Shown: positions 30,785 through 40,604 of the stretch, piece by piece
How positions within the stretch are numbered: position 1 is the stretch's first letter
How the letters are laid out: the number at the start of each line of letters is the position of its first letter
DNA from: Mesorhizobium sp. SARCC-RB16n
GTDB taxonomy: Bacteria; Pseudomonadota; Alphaproteobacteria; Rhizobiales; Rhizobiaceae
DNA: 64,000 nucleotides
Assembly: GCF_008520305.1 (NCBI RefSeq)
Contig: NZ_ML703263.1
Span: 186,001 to 250,000 of the forward strand
Direction of reading: 5' to 3'
The notes under the pieces: model-generated
Database searches by the model: none
What the model saw: only the letters and a program-made list of their open reading frames with translations
What the model was told of the DNA's origin: nothing
Position numbers and translations under genes: made by a program

Positions 30785-33247
30785 TCAGACGGGCACGTTC
30801 CAGATTTCTTTCGCGTATTGGCGGATCGTGCGATCGGAGGAGAACCAGCCGACGCGCGCGACGTTGCGGATGGCGCGCGCGTACCAGTCCGGGCTGTTGC
30901 GCCAGACGGCATCGACGTCGCGCTGGCAGGCGGCATAGGCATCGAAATCCGCCGCGACCATGAACCAGTCGGTATTGTAGAGACCATTGATGAGGTCGCG
31001 GTAGCGATTGGGATCGTCGGGCGAGAAGACGCCTGACGAAACGGCCGCGACTGCCTGAGCCAGTTCGGAGGATGCCTCGATGACGCCGCGCGGATCGTAG
31101 CCATTGTTGCGCCGCTCGGCGACTTCTTCGGTGGTGAGGCCGAAGATGAAGATGTTGTCGTCGCCGACATGCTCCTTGATCTCGACATTGGCGCCGTCGA
31201 GCGTGCCGATGGTCAGCGCGCCGTTCAGCGCGAACTTCATGTTGCCGGTGCCGGAGGCTTCCATGCCGGCGGTCGAGATCTGCTCCGAGAGATCGGCGGC
31301 CGGCATCAGCACCTCGGCCAGGCTGACATTGTAATTCGGTACGAACACGATTTTCAGCAGGCCGCGCACCGAAGGGTCACTGTTGATCACTTTGGCGACG
31401 TCGTTGGCCAGTTTGATGATCAGCTTGGCGTTGTGGTAGCTGGGCGCGGCCTTGCCGCCGAAGAATTTCACCCGAGGCATCCAGTCGCGCTCGGGATGCG
31501 AGCGTATCTGGTCATAGAGCGCGATCGCCTCGAGGATATTGAGCAACTGGCGCTTGTATTCGTGGATACGCTTGACCTGGATGTCGAAGAGCGCCGAAGG
31601 GTCGAGCTTGATGCCGAGGCGGTCGGCGACCAAATTGGCAAGCCTCACCTTGTTCTGGCGCTTCACGGCGGCGAATTTTTCGCGGAAGGCGATGTCGTCG
31701 GCGAGAGGATCGAGCCCCTTGATCGCTTCGATGTCATCCATGAAGCGGTCGCCGATCGCCTCGCGGGCAAGCGCAGTGAGGCCCGGATTGCACTGGATGA
31801 GCCAGCGCCGCGGCGTGATGCCGTTGGTCTTGTTGTTGATGCGATCGGGATAGAGTTTGTGGAGGTCGGCGAAGACCGTCTCCTTCATCAACTCGGTGTG
31901 CAGCGCCGACACGCCGTTGATCGAATGCGAACCGACAAAGGCCAAATTGCCCATGCGCACCCGGCGGTCGCCATTCTCTTGGATCAACGAGATGCGGCTG
32001 ATCTGCTCGTCAGAAAACTGGTTGGTGGCGCGCGCCTCCAGGAGTACCTGCGCGTTGATGGCGTAGACGATCTGCATGTGGCGCGGCAAAAGCCGCTCGA
32101 ATAGCGGCACCGGCCAGCTTTCCAGCGCCTCGGGCAGCAGCGTGTGGTTGGTGTAGCCGAAGGTGCGCTTGGTGAGATTCCAGGCGAGGTCGAAATCCAT
32201 GCCATGGACATCCATCAGGAGCCGCATCAGTTCAGGCACGGCGATCGCCGGATGGGTGTCGTTGAGGTGGATCGCCGCCTTGTCGGGCAGCGACCTCAGA
32301 TCGCCATATTGGCTGAGATGCCGCTGGACAATGTCCTGCAGCGAGGCGGTGGAGAAGAAATACTCCTGGCGAAGCCTGAGTTCCTGCCCAGCCATGTGGG
32401 AATCGGCTGGATAGAGCACGCGCGACAGCGCATCGGCCTTGTTGCTTTCGGCCAGCGCGCCAATGTGGTCGCCGGCATTGAACTTGTCGAGCAGGATCGG
32501 ATCGATCGGCATGCCGGACCAAAGGCGCAGCGTGTTGACGCGCTTGGCGCGCCAGCCGGCCACGGGCGTGTCGTAGGCGACGGCAAGCACATGCTCCCTA
32601 GGCTTCCAGACATGCCGCTCGAGGCGCCCGTCCTTCGAGGTGATCGATTCGACCGAACCGCCGAAGCCGACTTCGAAGGAGCGCTCGCGTCGCTCGAACT
32701 CCCACGGGTTGCCGTGGTCCAGCCAGGTCTCGGGCAGTTCAACCTGCCAGCCGTCATGGATTTCCTGGCGGAACATGCCGTTGGCATAGCGGATGCCGTA
32801 GCCATGCGCGGGAATGTCGACGGTCGCCATGCTTTCCATGAAGCAGGCGGCGAGCCGGCCAAGTCCGCCATTGCCAAGGGCTGCGTCCGGCTCGAGCGCC
32901 GCGATGATGTCGAGATCGACGCCGAGTGAGGACAAGGCCTCGCGCATGTTCTCCATCAGGCCGAGATTGGAAAAAGCGTCGCGCATCAGGCGCCCGATCA
33001 AGAACTCGAGCGAGAGGTAATAGACGCGCTTTTCCTGCTGGTCGTAGGCTTCCTTGGTCGCCTGCATCCAATGGTCGACGACCCGGTCGCGCACGACCTT
33101 GATCGAGGCGGTCAGCCAGTCGTACTGGGTCGCGACGGTAGTGTCCTTGCCGACCCGGTATTTGAGCGACATCAAGACCTCTTCGGCGAGCGTCTTGGGA
33201 TCGGGATTGTCGAGAGCGGGAGCTTCGATCGTCATGGCGGATGTCAT
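30785..33247 (-). CDS. glgP: Glycogen phosphorylase
   Basis: 820 residues, normal length. Phosphorolyses alpha-1,4 chain ends to glucose-1-phosphate. The PLP-lysine block is EASGTGNMKFALNGALTIG, and further conserved pieces are GNGGLGRLAACFMESMA and YEL-like RIHEYKRQLLN. As the first gene of the glgP-glgB-glgC-glgA-pgm-glgX-glucosidase run, it should share its promoter with most of the cluster. The 130-base upstream gap shows no obvious operator. Confidence 0.96.
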   Translation of the reverse strand: MTSAMTIEAPALDNPDPKTLAEEVLMSLKYRVGKDTTVATQYDWLTASIKVVRDRVVDHWMQATKEAYDQQEKRVYYLSLEFLIGRLMRDAFSNLGLMENMREALSSLGVDLDIIAALEPDAALGNGGLGRLAACFMESMATVDIPAHGYGIRYANGMFRQEIHDGWQVELPETWLDHGNPWEFERRERSFEVGFGGSVESITSKDGRLERHVWKPREHVLAVAYDTPVAGWRAKRVNTLRLWSGMPIDPILLDKFNAGDHIGALAESNKADALSRVLYPADSHMAGQELRLRQEYFFSTASLQDIVQRHLSQYGDLRSLPDKAAIHLNDTHPAIAVPELMRLLMDVHGMDFDLAWNLTKRTFGYTNHTLLPEALESWPVPLFERLLPRHMQIVYAINAQVLLEARATNQFSDEQISRISLIQENGDRRVRMGNLAFVGSHSINGVSALHTELMKETVFADLHKLYPDRINNKTNGITPRRWLIQCNPGLTALAREAIGDRFMDDIEAIKGLDPLADDIAFREKFAAVKRQNKVRLANLVADRLGIKLDPSALFDIQVKRIHEYKRQLLNILEAIALYDQIRSHPERDWMPRVKFFGGKAAPSYHNAKLIIKLANDVAKVINSDPSVRGLLKIVFVPNYNVSLAEVLMPAADLSEQISTAGMEASGTGNMKFALNGALTIGTLDGANVEIKEHVGDDNIFIFGLTTEEVAERRNNGYDPRGVIEASSELAQAVAAVSSGVFSPDDPNRYRDLINGLYNTDWFMVAADFDAYAACQRDVDAVWRNSPDWYARAIRNVARVGWFSSDRTIRQYAKEIWNVPV

Positions 33248-33377
33248 ATCGCCTCTCGTTCGGTTTGCCTGATCATACCGGCTTTCACCGTTTCTCCCAG
33301 CCTATCCTAGTGCATTGCAGCATGTTTTCAATCGATTTAGGCAAGTGTCGCCGGAATGACCGCGGCAACTGGCAAGA

Positions 33378-34157
33378 TCAGGCGGCTAGTACCTCAGGCG
33401 GCGCCTTCGCTCCGGTCATGAAGGCAACGGCGTCGGACATCGTATATTGCTTGGGATCGATGACGGCGAGGCGACGGCCGAGACGATGAATATGGATGCG
33501 GTCGGCCACCTCGAAGACATGCGGCATGTTGTGCGAGATGAGCACGATCGGCAGCCCGCGTTTCTTCACGTCGAGGATCAGTTCAAGCACGCGGCGGCTC
33601 TCCTTGACGCCAAGCGCCGCTGTCGGCTCGTCCATGATGATGACACGACTGCCGAAGGCGGCGGCCCGCGCCACGGCGACGCCCTGGCGCTGGCCGCCGG
33701 ACAGCGTTTCGACCGACTGGTTGATGTTCTGGATGGTCATCAGCCCGAGCTCGGACAGTTTATCGCGGGCGATGCGCGCCATGGCTGAGCGGTCGAGCCG
33801 GCGCAGCCATTGCCCGGCAAAGCCGGGTTTGCGGAGCTCACGGCCTAGGAACATGTTGTCGGCGATCGACAGCGCCGGCGACAGGGCCAGGTTCTGGTAG
33901 ACGGTCTCGATGCCGGCCATGCGGGCCTCGATCGGCGAACGGAAATGCACCGTCTGGCCGTCGAGCTCGATCATACCGGAATCCGGGATGACGGCACCAC
34001 AAAGCGCCTTGACCAGCGTCGACTTGCCGGCACCATTATCGCCGATGACGGCGAGGATCTCGCCCGGAAGCAGGTCGAAATCGGCGTTGTCGAGCGCGAC
34101 CACCCTGCCGTAGCGCTTGTTGAGACCTTTTGCCTGGAGAATGGGCTGCGTGCTCAT
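33378..34157 (-). CDS. frcA: Fructose ABC transporter ATP-binding protein
   Basis: 259 residues. Single ABC ATPase domain of the sugar (CUT2) class: Walker A GDNGAGKST, signature LSGGQRQGVAVARA, Walker B-linked MDEPTAALGVKE. Unlike RbsA-type proteins it has only one ATPase half, as in rhizobial FrcA. ATG 34157 is used, preceded by a purine-rich GGAAGG and overlapping the frcC stop by four bases; the open frame extends 7 codons further. It powers uptake with FrcC and FrcB. Confidence 0.9.
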   Translation of the reverse strand: MSTQPILQAKGLNKRYGRVVALDNADFDLLPGEILAVIGDNGAGKSTLVKALCGAVIPDSGMIELDGQTVHFRSPIEARMAGIETVYQNLALSPALSIADNMFLGRELRKPGFAGQWLRRLDRSAMARIARDKLSELGLMTIQNINQSVETLSGGQRQGVAVARAAAFGSRVIIMDEPTAALGVKESRRVLELILDVKKRGLPIVLISHNMPHVFEVADRIHIHRLGRRLAVIDPKQYTMSDAVAFMTGAKAPPEVLAA

Positions 34158-35230
34158 GCCGAGACCTTCCTGATCCACTGGTCAATGGTAACGGCGAGGA
34201 TGATGAGGATGCCGACGGTGAACTCCTGCCAGAGCGAGTCGACGCCGGCGAGCGCCAGACCATTGCGGAAGACACCGACGATCAGCGCCCCGAACAGCGT
34301 GCCAACGAGCGAACCGCGGCCGCCGAACAGCGAGGTGCCGCCGATCACCACTGCGGTAATGGCATCCAGATTGGCGGTCTGGTTGCCAAGCGGGCTCGCA
34401 GCACCGATGCGGCCAATGAGCGCCCAGCTGGCAATGGCGCAGATGAAGCCGGCGATCGTGTAGACGGCAATGTAGACGCCGCGCGTGTTGATGCCGGCGA
34501 GGCGCGCGGCCTCGTCATCATCGCCGGTTGCATAAACATGGCGGCCGAAAGCCGTGCGGTTGAGCACATACCAGATGATAACAGCCGTCAGGATCATGGC
34601 GATCGTGCCGTAGGTCAGCACCGCCCCGCCACCCAGCCTTATCGTATGGCCGAGCCATTGCAGCAGCGGCCCCATGGCCTCGATGTCCTGCGCCCTCACC
34701 GTCTCGGAGTGCGAAACGTAGATGACCATGGCACCGTAGACGCTCCAAGTTCCAAGTGTGACGATAAAAGGCGGCAGCTTGATGACGGCGACGAGCACGC
34801 CGTTGATAAGGCCACAGAGCAGGCCGGTAAGCAGCCCGAGCACGAAGGCGATTTCGACCGGAATACCAAAGGTGACAGTCAACCGGCCCATGATGATGGA
34901 TGAGAGCACCATCATCGCGCCAACCGACAAATCAATGCCGGCGGTCAGGATAACCAGCGTCTGGGCTATGCCCAGAAAGGCAATTATGGTGACCTGCTGG
35001 AGAACGAGTGAAAGATTGAACGGCGCAAAGAACCGGCCCCCGGCCGCCACCGAAAAAATCAGGATACCGACGACGAGCACAATGAACGGGATTGCTGTCG
35101 GGTATTCGTGCAGAAATCTCTGCAGGCTCTTCAAGCTGGAACGGCGATCCTCTTCAAAACTCGCCACCGACTGATCGCTGCCCCGGAGGCCGCGCTCGGC
35201 AATGGCCGAACCGGTTGTGTCGTCGCTCAT
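34154..35230 (-). CDS. frcC: Fructose ABC transporter permease
   Basis: 358 residues, RbsC-like permease of the CUT2 class with about eight to ten hydrophobic segments after a polar N-terminus of about 45 residues. Family blocks include TAGIDLSVGAMMVLSS, GLINGVLVAVIKLPPFIVTLGTWSVYGA, and GGTSLFGGRGSLVGTLFGALIVG. It lies between frcB and frcA. A hairpin in the 96-base gap downstream of frcB precedes it. Fructose as substrate is inferred from resemblance to the rhizobial frc operon; ribose or mannose could also be carried. Confidence 0.9.
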   Translation of the reverse strand: MSDDTTGSAIAERGLRGSDQSVASFEEDRRSSLKSLQRFLHEYPTAIPFIVLVVGILIFSVAAGGRFFAPFNLSLVLQQVTIIAFLGIAQTLVILTAGIDLSVGAMMVLSSIIMGRLTVTFGIPVEIAFVLGLLTGLLCGLINGVLVAVIKLPPFIVTLGTWSVYGAMVIYVSHSETVRAQDIEAMGPLLQWLGHTIRLGGGAVLTYGTIAMILTAVIIWYVLNRTAFGRHVYATGDDDEAARLAGINTRGVYIAVYTIAGFICAIASWALIGRIGAASPLGNQTANLDAITAVVIGGTSLFGGRGSLVGTLFGALIVGVFRNGLALAGVDSLWQEFTVGILIILAVTIDQWIRKVSA

Positions 35231-35259
35231 AATCCCCTCCCAAGGGTCCCGTATTTTTA

Positions 35260-35287
35260 GGAAAGAGCGGCCGCAACCGCCCTTTCC
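35260..35287 (-). terminator. Hairpin between frcB and frcC
   Basis: On the transcribed strand GGAAAGGGCGG pairs with CCGCTCTTTCC (11 bp including one G-U) around a 6-base loop. No T-run follows. Like the hairpin after the peptide-binding protein gene, it probably protects the frcB mRNA end or partly terminates transcription. Confidence 0.6.
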
Positions 35288-35326
35288 GTTGGAGTTTAAA
35301 CTCTTCTGGCGGGTCTTAGGAAGCCA

Positions 35327-36355
35327 TCAGCCCCAGCAGAGTTCGAGGCCCTTCTTGGTATCAATCGATTCGACACCCTTGACCGGCTTGTCGGTGATCA
35401 GCGTCGCTCCAGTGTCGAAGAACTGCTTGCCCGGGGTGGGTTTCGGCTTCTCTCCGGTCTTGGCGAATTTCTCGATCGCTTCCATGGCCATCGCAGCCAT
35501 CTTCAGTGGATATTGCTGTGAGGTCGCGCCAATTACGCCTGCCGCGACATTCTTGACGCCGGGGCAGCCGCCGTCGATCGACACCACCAGAACCGAGCCG
35601 TCATCCTTGCCCGCCGCCTTGAGTGCCTGATAGCCACCTGCCGCCGCCGGCTCGTTGATCGTGTACATGACGTTCACGTCAGGGCACTTCTGTAGCAAGG
35701 TCTCCATGGCGGTGCGGCCGCCGTCCTCGGCGCCACCGGTCATTTCATGCCCACAAATGCGCGCGTCGCTCTCGTCGCCATATTTCTTCGGGTCCTTGAT
35801 GTCGATGCCAAAGCCCTGCATGAAGCCTTGGTCACGCAAATAGTCGACCGTCGGCTGGTTGGTGGCTAGGTCGAGGAACGCGATCTTGGCGCTTGAGGCC
35901 TTGTCGCCGAGGGTGCCCTTGGCCCACTGGCCGATCAGTTCGCCGGCCTTGAAATTGTCGGTGGCGAAGGTTGCGTCGGCGGCATCGATCGGATCGAGCG
36001 GCGTGTCGAGCACGATGACCAGCAGGCCGGCGTCGCGCGCCTTCTTAATCGTCGGCACGATGGCACTGGAATCGCTCGGCACGATGGCAAAGCCCTTGGC
36101 CCCGGCCGAGATCAGGTTCTCGATGGCCGCGACCTGGCTGTCATTGTCGCCATCGAACTTGCCGGCAAAGGTCTGCAGCGTAAGGCCGAGTTCCTTGGCT
36201 TTGGCCTGCGCGCCCTCGCGCATCTTGACGAAGAACGGATTGCCTTCGGTCTTGGTAATCAGGCCGACAATATCGGCAGCGTACGAGGCCGAGGCCATCG
36301 CGCCATAAAAGGCAAGGCCGGCGACGGCCGCCCTCAGAACATTCCACTTACCCAT
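35327..36355 (-). CDS. frcB: Periplasmic fructose-binding protein
   Basis: 342 residues. The signal peptide [26 protein letters not shown] precedes a periplasmic-binding-protein fold of the ribose/galactose type ([58 protein letters not shown]). ATG 36355 is preceded by GGGAGGAAATC; the frame is open 40 codons further but without signal. It captures sugar for FrcC/FrcA. Divergent from the ROK regulator gene. Confidence 0.93.
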   Translation of the reverse strand: MGKWNVLRAAVAGLAFYGAMASASYAADIVGLITKTEGNPFFVKMREGAQAKAKELGLTLQTFAGKFDGDNDSQVAAIENLISAGAKGFAIVPSDSSAIVPTIKKARDAGLLVIVLDTPLDPIDAADATFATDNFKAGELIGQWAKGTLGDKASSAKIAFLDLATNQPTVDYLRDQGFMQGFGIDIKDPKKYGDESDARICGHEMTGGAEDGGRTAMETLLQKCPDVNVMYTINEPAAAGGYQALKAAGKDDGSVLVVSIDGGCPGVKNVAAGVIGATSQQYPLKMAAMAMEAIEKFAKTGEKPKPTPGKQFFDTGATLITDKPVKGVESIDTKKGLELCWG

Positions 36356-36469
36356 GATTTCCTCCCAGTAGACCATATCGGAAGCCGGCCAACCGGCATC
36401 CTCACAAGCATCCAGACAACTCTTCCCAGCTTGGACGCTCGATTCAAACAGACACCAGACTAAGGCATC

Positions 36470-36505
36470 TGTCAATAATTAAATCACTCTTATTTATTAT
36501 TGACA
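36470..36505. promoter_or_regulatory. AT-rich operator-like inverted repeat between frcB and the ROK regulator
   Basis: TGTCAATAATTAAAT (36470-36484) mirrors ATTTATTATTGACA (36492-36505), i.e. 14 matching positions with one extra T in the left arm and a 7-base centre. It is strikingly AT-rich for this genome and lies between divergent promoters, as expected for a ROK-family operator. Confidence 0.7.
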
Positions 36506-36567
36506 GCCTTGCATGCTTCACTCATTCTTGCCCAAAAGCATTGCGGGGAAACGACGGGAGGAACAGG

Positions 36568-37794
36568 GTGGAGACCGCCACTGCGAGGCATGGTTCGCCC
36601 GAAGCGAATGAGAGCCTTATTCACCGCGGCACCAACCAGAGCGGCATGCGCGACCACAATGAGCGCCTGGTGCTTTCGCTGGTGCGCCAGCACGGCAGTC
36701 TGGCGAAGTCCGACATCGCCCGCATGACCGGACTTTCGGCGCAGACGGTTTCGGTCATCATGCGCGAACTTGAGGACGAAAGCCTGCTCGTGCGCCAGGC
36801 GCCGTTGCGCGGCAAGATCGGCCAGCCGTCGATCCCCATGGCGCTCAACCCCGAAGGCGCCTTCTTCATTGGCCTCAAGATCGGCCGCCGCAGCGCCGAA
36901 CTCGTGCTGATCGATTTTCTCGGGCACGTGCGCGCCATGCTGCAGCACTCCTACCGCTACCCTGCCCCACGCGAGACAGTCGAGTTCGTAACGGCAGGCA
37001 TGAAGACGATGCGCGGGGAGCTGACACCGGCGCAGGACAAGCGCATTGCCGGGCTCGGCATCGCCATGCCGTTCGAACTCTGGAACTGGGCCGACACCGC
37101 CGGCGCGCCGCGCGACGTTATGGACGAGTGGCGCCACCGCGATATCCGGGCCGACATTCAGACGCAGTGCGATTTTCCGGTCTATCTGCAGAACGATGCC
37201 ACCTCCGCCTGCGGTGCCGAACTTGTCTTCGGCCAGACGGGCGCGGCGCGGGATTTCGTCTATTTCTACATCGGCGCCTTTGCCGGCGGCGGCATCGTGC
37301 TCAACGGCCGACTTTTCGGCGGACCGACCGGCAATGCCGGCGCGCTCGGCTCCATGCCGGTGCCGGGGCCGGATGGAAAACCGGCCCAGCTGATCGACGT
37401 GGCCTCAATCGCCATGCTCGAAAAGACACTCAATGCGCGTGGCGTCGAGGCCTCGTATCTGTGGACCTCCCCCGAGGATTGGGGGGAGATCGGCGCCGAG
37501 CTCGACGAGTGGATCGCCAGCGCCTCGCGGGCGCTCGCTTACGCCATCGTTGCGGCGTCCTCGGTCATCGATTTCGAGGCCGCGGTGATCGACGGCTGGA
37601 TGCCGAAGGCCGTCCGGCACAGGCTGGTCGAGGCGGTCGTCACGGCAATCGGCGCGATCGACGGCGAAGGCCTGAAACTTCCGGCCGTCCGCGAGGGAAG
37701 CGTGGGCATCCATGCCCGGGCGCTCGGCGGTGCCAGCCTGCCGCTTTCCGAACGCTTCCTGATCGGTTCGACGACGATTTCCAGGAGCGCCTGA
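36568..37794 (+). CDS. ROK-family transcriptional regulator of the frc genes
   Basis: 408 residues. An N-terminal winged helix-turn-helix (SLAKSDIARMTGLSAQTVSVIMRELEDESLL) is joined to a ROK sugar-binding domain (AGLGIAMPFELW; GAFAGGGIVLNGRLFGGPTGNAGALGSMPV). It is probably the sugar-sensing repressor of the divergent frcBCA operon. The start is probably GTG 36568, preceded by GGGAGGAACAG; a TTG at 36541 is also in frame. Followed directly by the mutarotase and kinase genes. Confidence 0.87.
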   Translation: METATARHGSPEANESLIHRGTNQSGMRDHNERLVLSLVRQHGSLAKSDIARMTGLSAQTVSVIMRELEDESLLVRQAPLRGKIGQPSIPMALNPEGAFFIGLKIGRRSAELVLIDFLGHVRAMLQHSYRYPAPRETVEFVTAGMKTMRGELTPAQDKRIAGLGIAMPFELWNWADTAGAPRDVMDEWRHRDIRADIQTQCDFPVYLQNDATSACGAELVFGQTGAARDFVYFYIGAFAGGGIVLNGRLFGGPTGNAGALGSMPVPGPDGKPAQLIDVASIAMLEKTLNARGVEASYLWTSPEDWGEIGAELDEWIASASRALAYAIVAASSVIDFEAAVIDGWMPKAVRHRLVEAVVTAIGAIDGEGLKLPAVREGSVGIHARALGGASLPLSERFLIGSTTISRSA

Positions 37795-38241
37795 ATGCTG
37801 ATCGGGATTCCGGCGCTGCTTGGTCCGGAGCTTCTGGCGACATTGCGCGCCATGGGCCATGGTGACGAGATTGCCCTGGTCGACGGGAACTATCCCGCGC
37901 AGGACCAGGCAAAACGCCTCATCCGGGCCGACGGCCATGCCCTCATTCCCGTACTCGACGCGGTACTGACGCTGCTTCCGGTCGACGATGTCGTCCCGGA
38001 AGCGCTGTTTCGCGCCTCGGTGAAAGGCGATCCGTCGCTTGCCGACCCTGTCCACCGTGAAATGGAGGCGATCTGCGCCAAACGCGCGCCGGGCCGCAAG
38101 GTGGTTGCGCTGGCCGGCGCCGACTTCTATGCACGGGTCAAATCGGCGCATGCCATCGTCGCGACAAGCGAGCCGCGGCTTTACGCCAACATCATTATCC
38201 GCAAGGGCGTGATCTATCCGCCGGAGACCAAGAAGCCATGA
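37795..38241 (+). CDS. RbsD/FucU-family sugar mutarotase
   Basis: 148 residues. RbsD/FucU proteins interconvert pyranose/furanose or anomeric forms of monosaccharides. Family features are the N-terminal LLGPELLATLRAMGHGDEIALVDGNYP, with the catalytic-type His in GHGDE, and the C-terminal RLYANIIIRKGVI. It starts at the base after the regulator's stop and overlaps the kinase gene by ATGA. The context suggests it converts incoming fructose (or ribose) to the form the kinase uses; this is inference. Confidence 0.88.
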   Translation: MLIGIPALLGPELLATLRAMGHGDEIALVDGNYPAQDQAKRLIRADGHALIPVLDAVLTLLPVDDVVPEALFRASVKGDPSLADPVHREMEAICAKRAPGRKVVALAGADFYARVKSAHAIVATSEPRLYANIIIRKGVIYPPETKKP

Positions 38242-39161
38242 TCCTCTGTTGCGGCGAAGCCCTGATCGACATGCTGCCGCGCACCACCACGCAGGGTGAG
38301 CCGGCCTTTGCTCCCTATGTCGGCGGCGCGGTCTTCAACACGGCGATCGCACTCGGCCGGCTCGGCGCGCCGGCCGGCTTCTTCTCGGGCCTGTCGTCGG
38401 ACCTGTTCGGCGGTCAGTTCCGGGACGCGCTGGGGGCCAGCAAGGTCAGTTCAACCTATGCCCACACCTCGCCCCGACCGACGACACTGGCTTTCGTGCG
38501 GCTGAACAACGGCCAGGCGACCTACACCTTCTATGACGAGAACACGGCCGGGCGCATGCTGACCATCGAGGACCTGCCGCAACTCGGCGGCGAGATCGAG
38601 GCGATGCTGTTCGGCGCCATCAGCCTGATCTCGGAGCCGGCCGGCTCGGCCTATGAGGAATTCATGCGGCGCGAGCATGAGGCCCGCGTAATGATGCTCG
38701 ATCCCAACATCCGGCCGAACTTTATCCCCGACAAGGCCAAGCATCTCAGGCGCATCCGGGAAATGATGGCCATGGCCGACATTGTCAAACTGTCGGACGA
38801 AGACCTCCACTGGTTTGGCGAAGCCGGTGCGCACGAGGATGTCGTGCGCAATTGGCTCGACCGAGGCCCGAAGCTGATCGTCGTCACGCATGGCAGCGAA
38901 GGTGCCGTTGGCTACAGCAAGCAGCACCGTGTCACCGTCATGCCGGAGACGGTGACGGTGGTGGACACCGTCGGCGCCGGCGACACGTTCAACGCCGGCA
39001 TCCTTGCCTCTCTGCATGACCAGGGCCTGCTGACGAAAGCGGCGATTTCCGGCCTGTCCGAAGACGCAATCCGCAAGGCATTGGCGCTCGGCGCCAAGGC
39101 GGCCGCGGTGACGGTATCACGAGCCGGCGCCAATCCGCCCTGGCGGCACGAGATCGGCTGA
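38238..39161 (+). CDS. frcK: PfkB-family sugar kinase (fructokinase type)
   Basis: 307 residues. Ribokinase/PfkB fold: N-terminal GEALIDMLPRTT, substrate-side GGAVFNTAIALGRLG, and the C-terminal signature DTVGAGDTFNAGILASL with the catalytic Asp. It phosphorylates the imported sugar. Overlaps the mutarotase stop by four bases and closes the regulator-mutarotase-kinase operon. The frcK symbol rests on neighbourhood with frcBCA; fructose specificity is inferred. Confidence 0.87.
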   Translation: MILCCGEALIDMLPRTTTQGEPAFAPYVGGAVFNTAIALGRLGAPAGFFSGLSSDLFGGQFRDALGASKVSSTYAHTSPRPTTLAFVRLNNGQATYTFYDENTAGRMLTIEDLPQLGGEIEAMLFGAISLISEPAGSAYEEFMRREHEARVMMLDPNIRPNFIPDKAKHLRRIREMMAMADIVKLSDEDLHWFGEAGAHEDVVRNWLDRGPKLIVVTHGSEGAVGYSKQHRVTVMPETVTVVDTVGAGDTFNAGILASLHDQGLLTKAAISGLSEDAIRKALALGAKAAAVTVSRAGANPPWRHEIG

Positions 39162-39390
39162 TCGGCTCTCCAGCGCGATCACTTTATGTTTCCATGCGCC
39201 GGAAAACCGCGATAAAAGTGGCCTGAATTGCGCCGCCAAGGCCGGATTCCCGGCTTTTTGGGGCGATGCGCCGGCAAAACACGGTAACGGGCTGCGACAC
39301 TTGCACCCTACGCCCGGTCCGCAGCCGGCTTTTTCAGCCGCGCCAAGTCTGGTACCAGCGGGCCGGTTATTGGCAGGTATTGAGGCCGAC

Positions 39391-40533
39391 ATGCAGTTCA
39401 TCGATCTTGGCGCGCAGCGCGAACGAATCCGCGACCGGCTGAAAGCCGCGATCGACCACGTCGTCGAGGATGGCCGCTACATCCTTGGCCCCCAGGTCGC
39501 CGAGTTCGAGAAGAAGCTCGCCGCCTATGTCGGCGTCAAGCATGTGGTTGCCTGCGCCAACGGCACCGACGCACTGCTCTTGCCCCTATTCGCCGCCGGC
39601 ATCGGCCCAGGTGACGCGGTGTTCGTGCCGAGCTTCACCTTCGCTGCCACCGCGGAAGTGGTGGCGCTGGCCAAGGCCGAACCGGTTTTCGTCGACGTTG
39701 ATCCGAAAACCTACAACATCGACATCGCCAGCCTGGAGGCCGCGATCGCCGCCATCAAGAAGGAAGGCCGACTGAAGCCGAAGGCGATCATCCCTGTCGA
39801 CCTGTTCGGTCTTGCCGCCGACTATGAGGCAATCATGGCTATCGCCAATCGCGAAGGCTTATTGGTGATCGAAGATGCCGCCCAGTCCATGGGTGGCTCG
39901 CTCGAAGGCAGGATGTGTGGCGCGTTCGGCCATGTCGGCTCGACCAGCTTCTATCCGGCCAAGCCGCTCGGCTGCTATGGCGACGGTGGCGCGATGTTCA
40001 CCAATGACGACGCTCTGGCCGACGCGCTGCGTTCCTTCGCCTTCCACGGCAAGGGCGCGACGCAGTACGACAACATCCGCGTCGGCATCAATTCACGGCT
40101 CGACACGCTGCAGGCGGCGATCCTGATCGAGAAGCTCGCCATCCTCGAGGAAGAGATGGTGGCGCGGCAGGTGGTAGCCCAGCGCTATGCTGAAGGCCTC
40201 GGCGACATCGTCACCGCCGCGCGCAACCTGGACGGCAGCCGCTCGGCGTGGGCGCAATACGCGATCGAGACGCCGAAACGCGACGGCCTTAAAGCGCATC
40301 TGAGCGAAAAGGGCATTCCGTCTGTCATCTATTACGTCAAGCCGCTGCATGAGCAGATCGCCTATCGCGACTACCCGCGCACGCCGACTGGCCTTGCCGT
40401 CTCGGAGGACCTGCCGAAACGCATCCTGTGCCTGCCGATGCATCCCTATCTCAGCGAGGCCGACCAGGACCGGATCATCGAAACGATCCGCAACTATATC
40501 GGCTCGAACTCGGCGCAGGCCGCGGCCGAATAG
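39391..40533 (+). CDS. DegT/DnrJ/EryC1/StrS sugar aminotransferase
   Basis: 380 residues. PLP-dependent aminotransferase acting on nucleotide-linked keto-sugars. Start ATG 39391 (MQFIDLGAQRERI); the frame is open 30 codons upstream without a good start. ANGTDALLLPLFAAGIGPGDAVFVPSFTF is the cofactor-binding N-terminal part. The PLP Lys is in STSFYPAKPLGCYGDGGAM. The closest style is the 3-keto type (WlbC/WbpE-like), but 4-keto substrates are possible. It opens the polysaccharide region and stands alone on its strand. Confidence 0.88.
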   Translation: MQFIDLGAQRERIRDRLKAAIDHVVEDGRYILGPQVAEFEKKLAAYVGVKHVVACANGTDALLLPLFAAGIGPGDAVFVPSFTFAATAEVVALAKAEPVFVDVDPKTYNIDIASLEAAIAAIKKEGRLKPKAIIPVDLFGLAADYEAIMAIANREGLLVIEDAAQSMGGSLEGRMCGAFGHVGSTSFYPAKPLGCYGDGGAMFTNDDALADALRSFAFHGKGATQYDNIRVGINSRLDTLQAAILIEKLAILEEEMVARQVVAQRYAEGLGDIVTAARNLDGSRSAWAQYAIETPKRDGLKAHLSEKGIPSVIYYVKPLHEQIAYRDYPRTPTGLAVSEDLPKRILCLPMHPYLSEADQDRIIETIRNYIGSNSAQAAAE

Positions 40534-40604
40534 GCGTCGGATACCAGAAGGCCGACACCTCGTCGGCACAGGGCGGCGAGGCGCAGGCCGTGCGCTTCGC
40601 GCAG

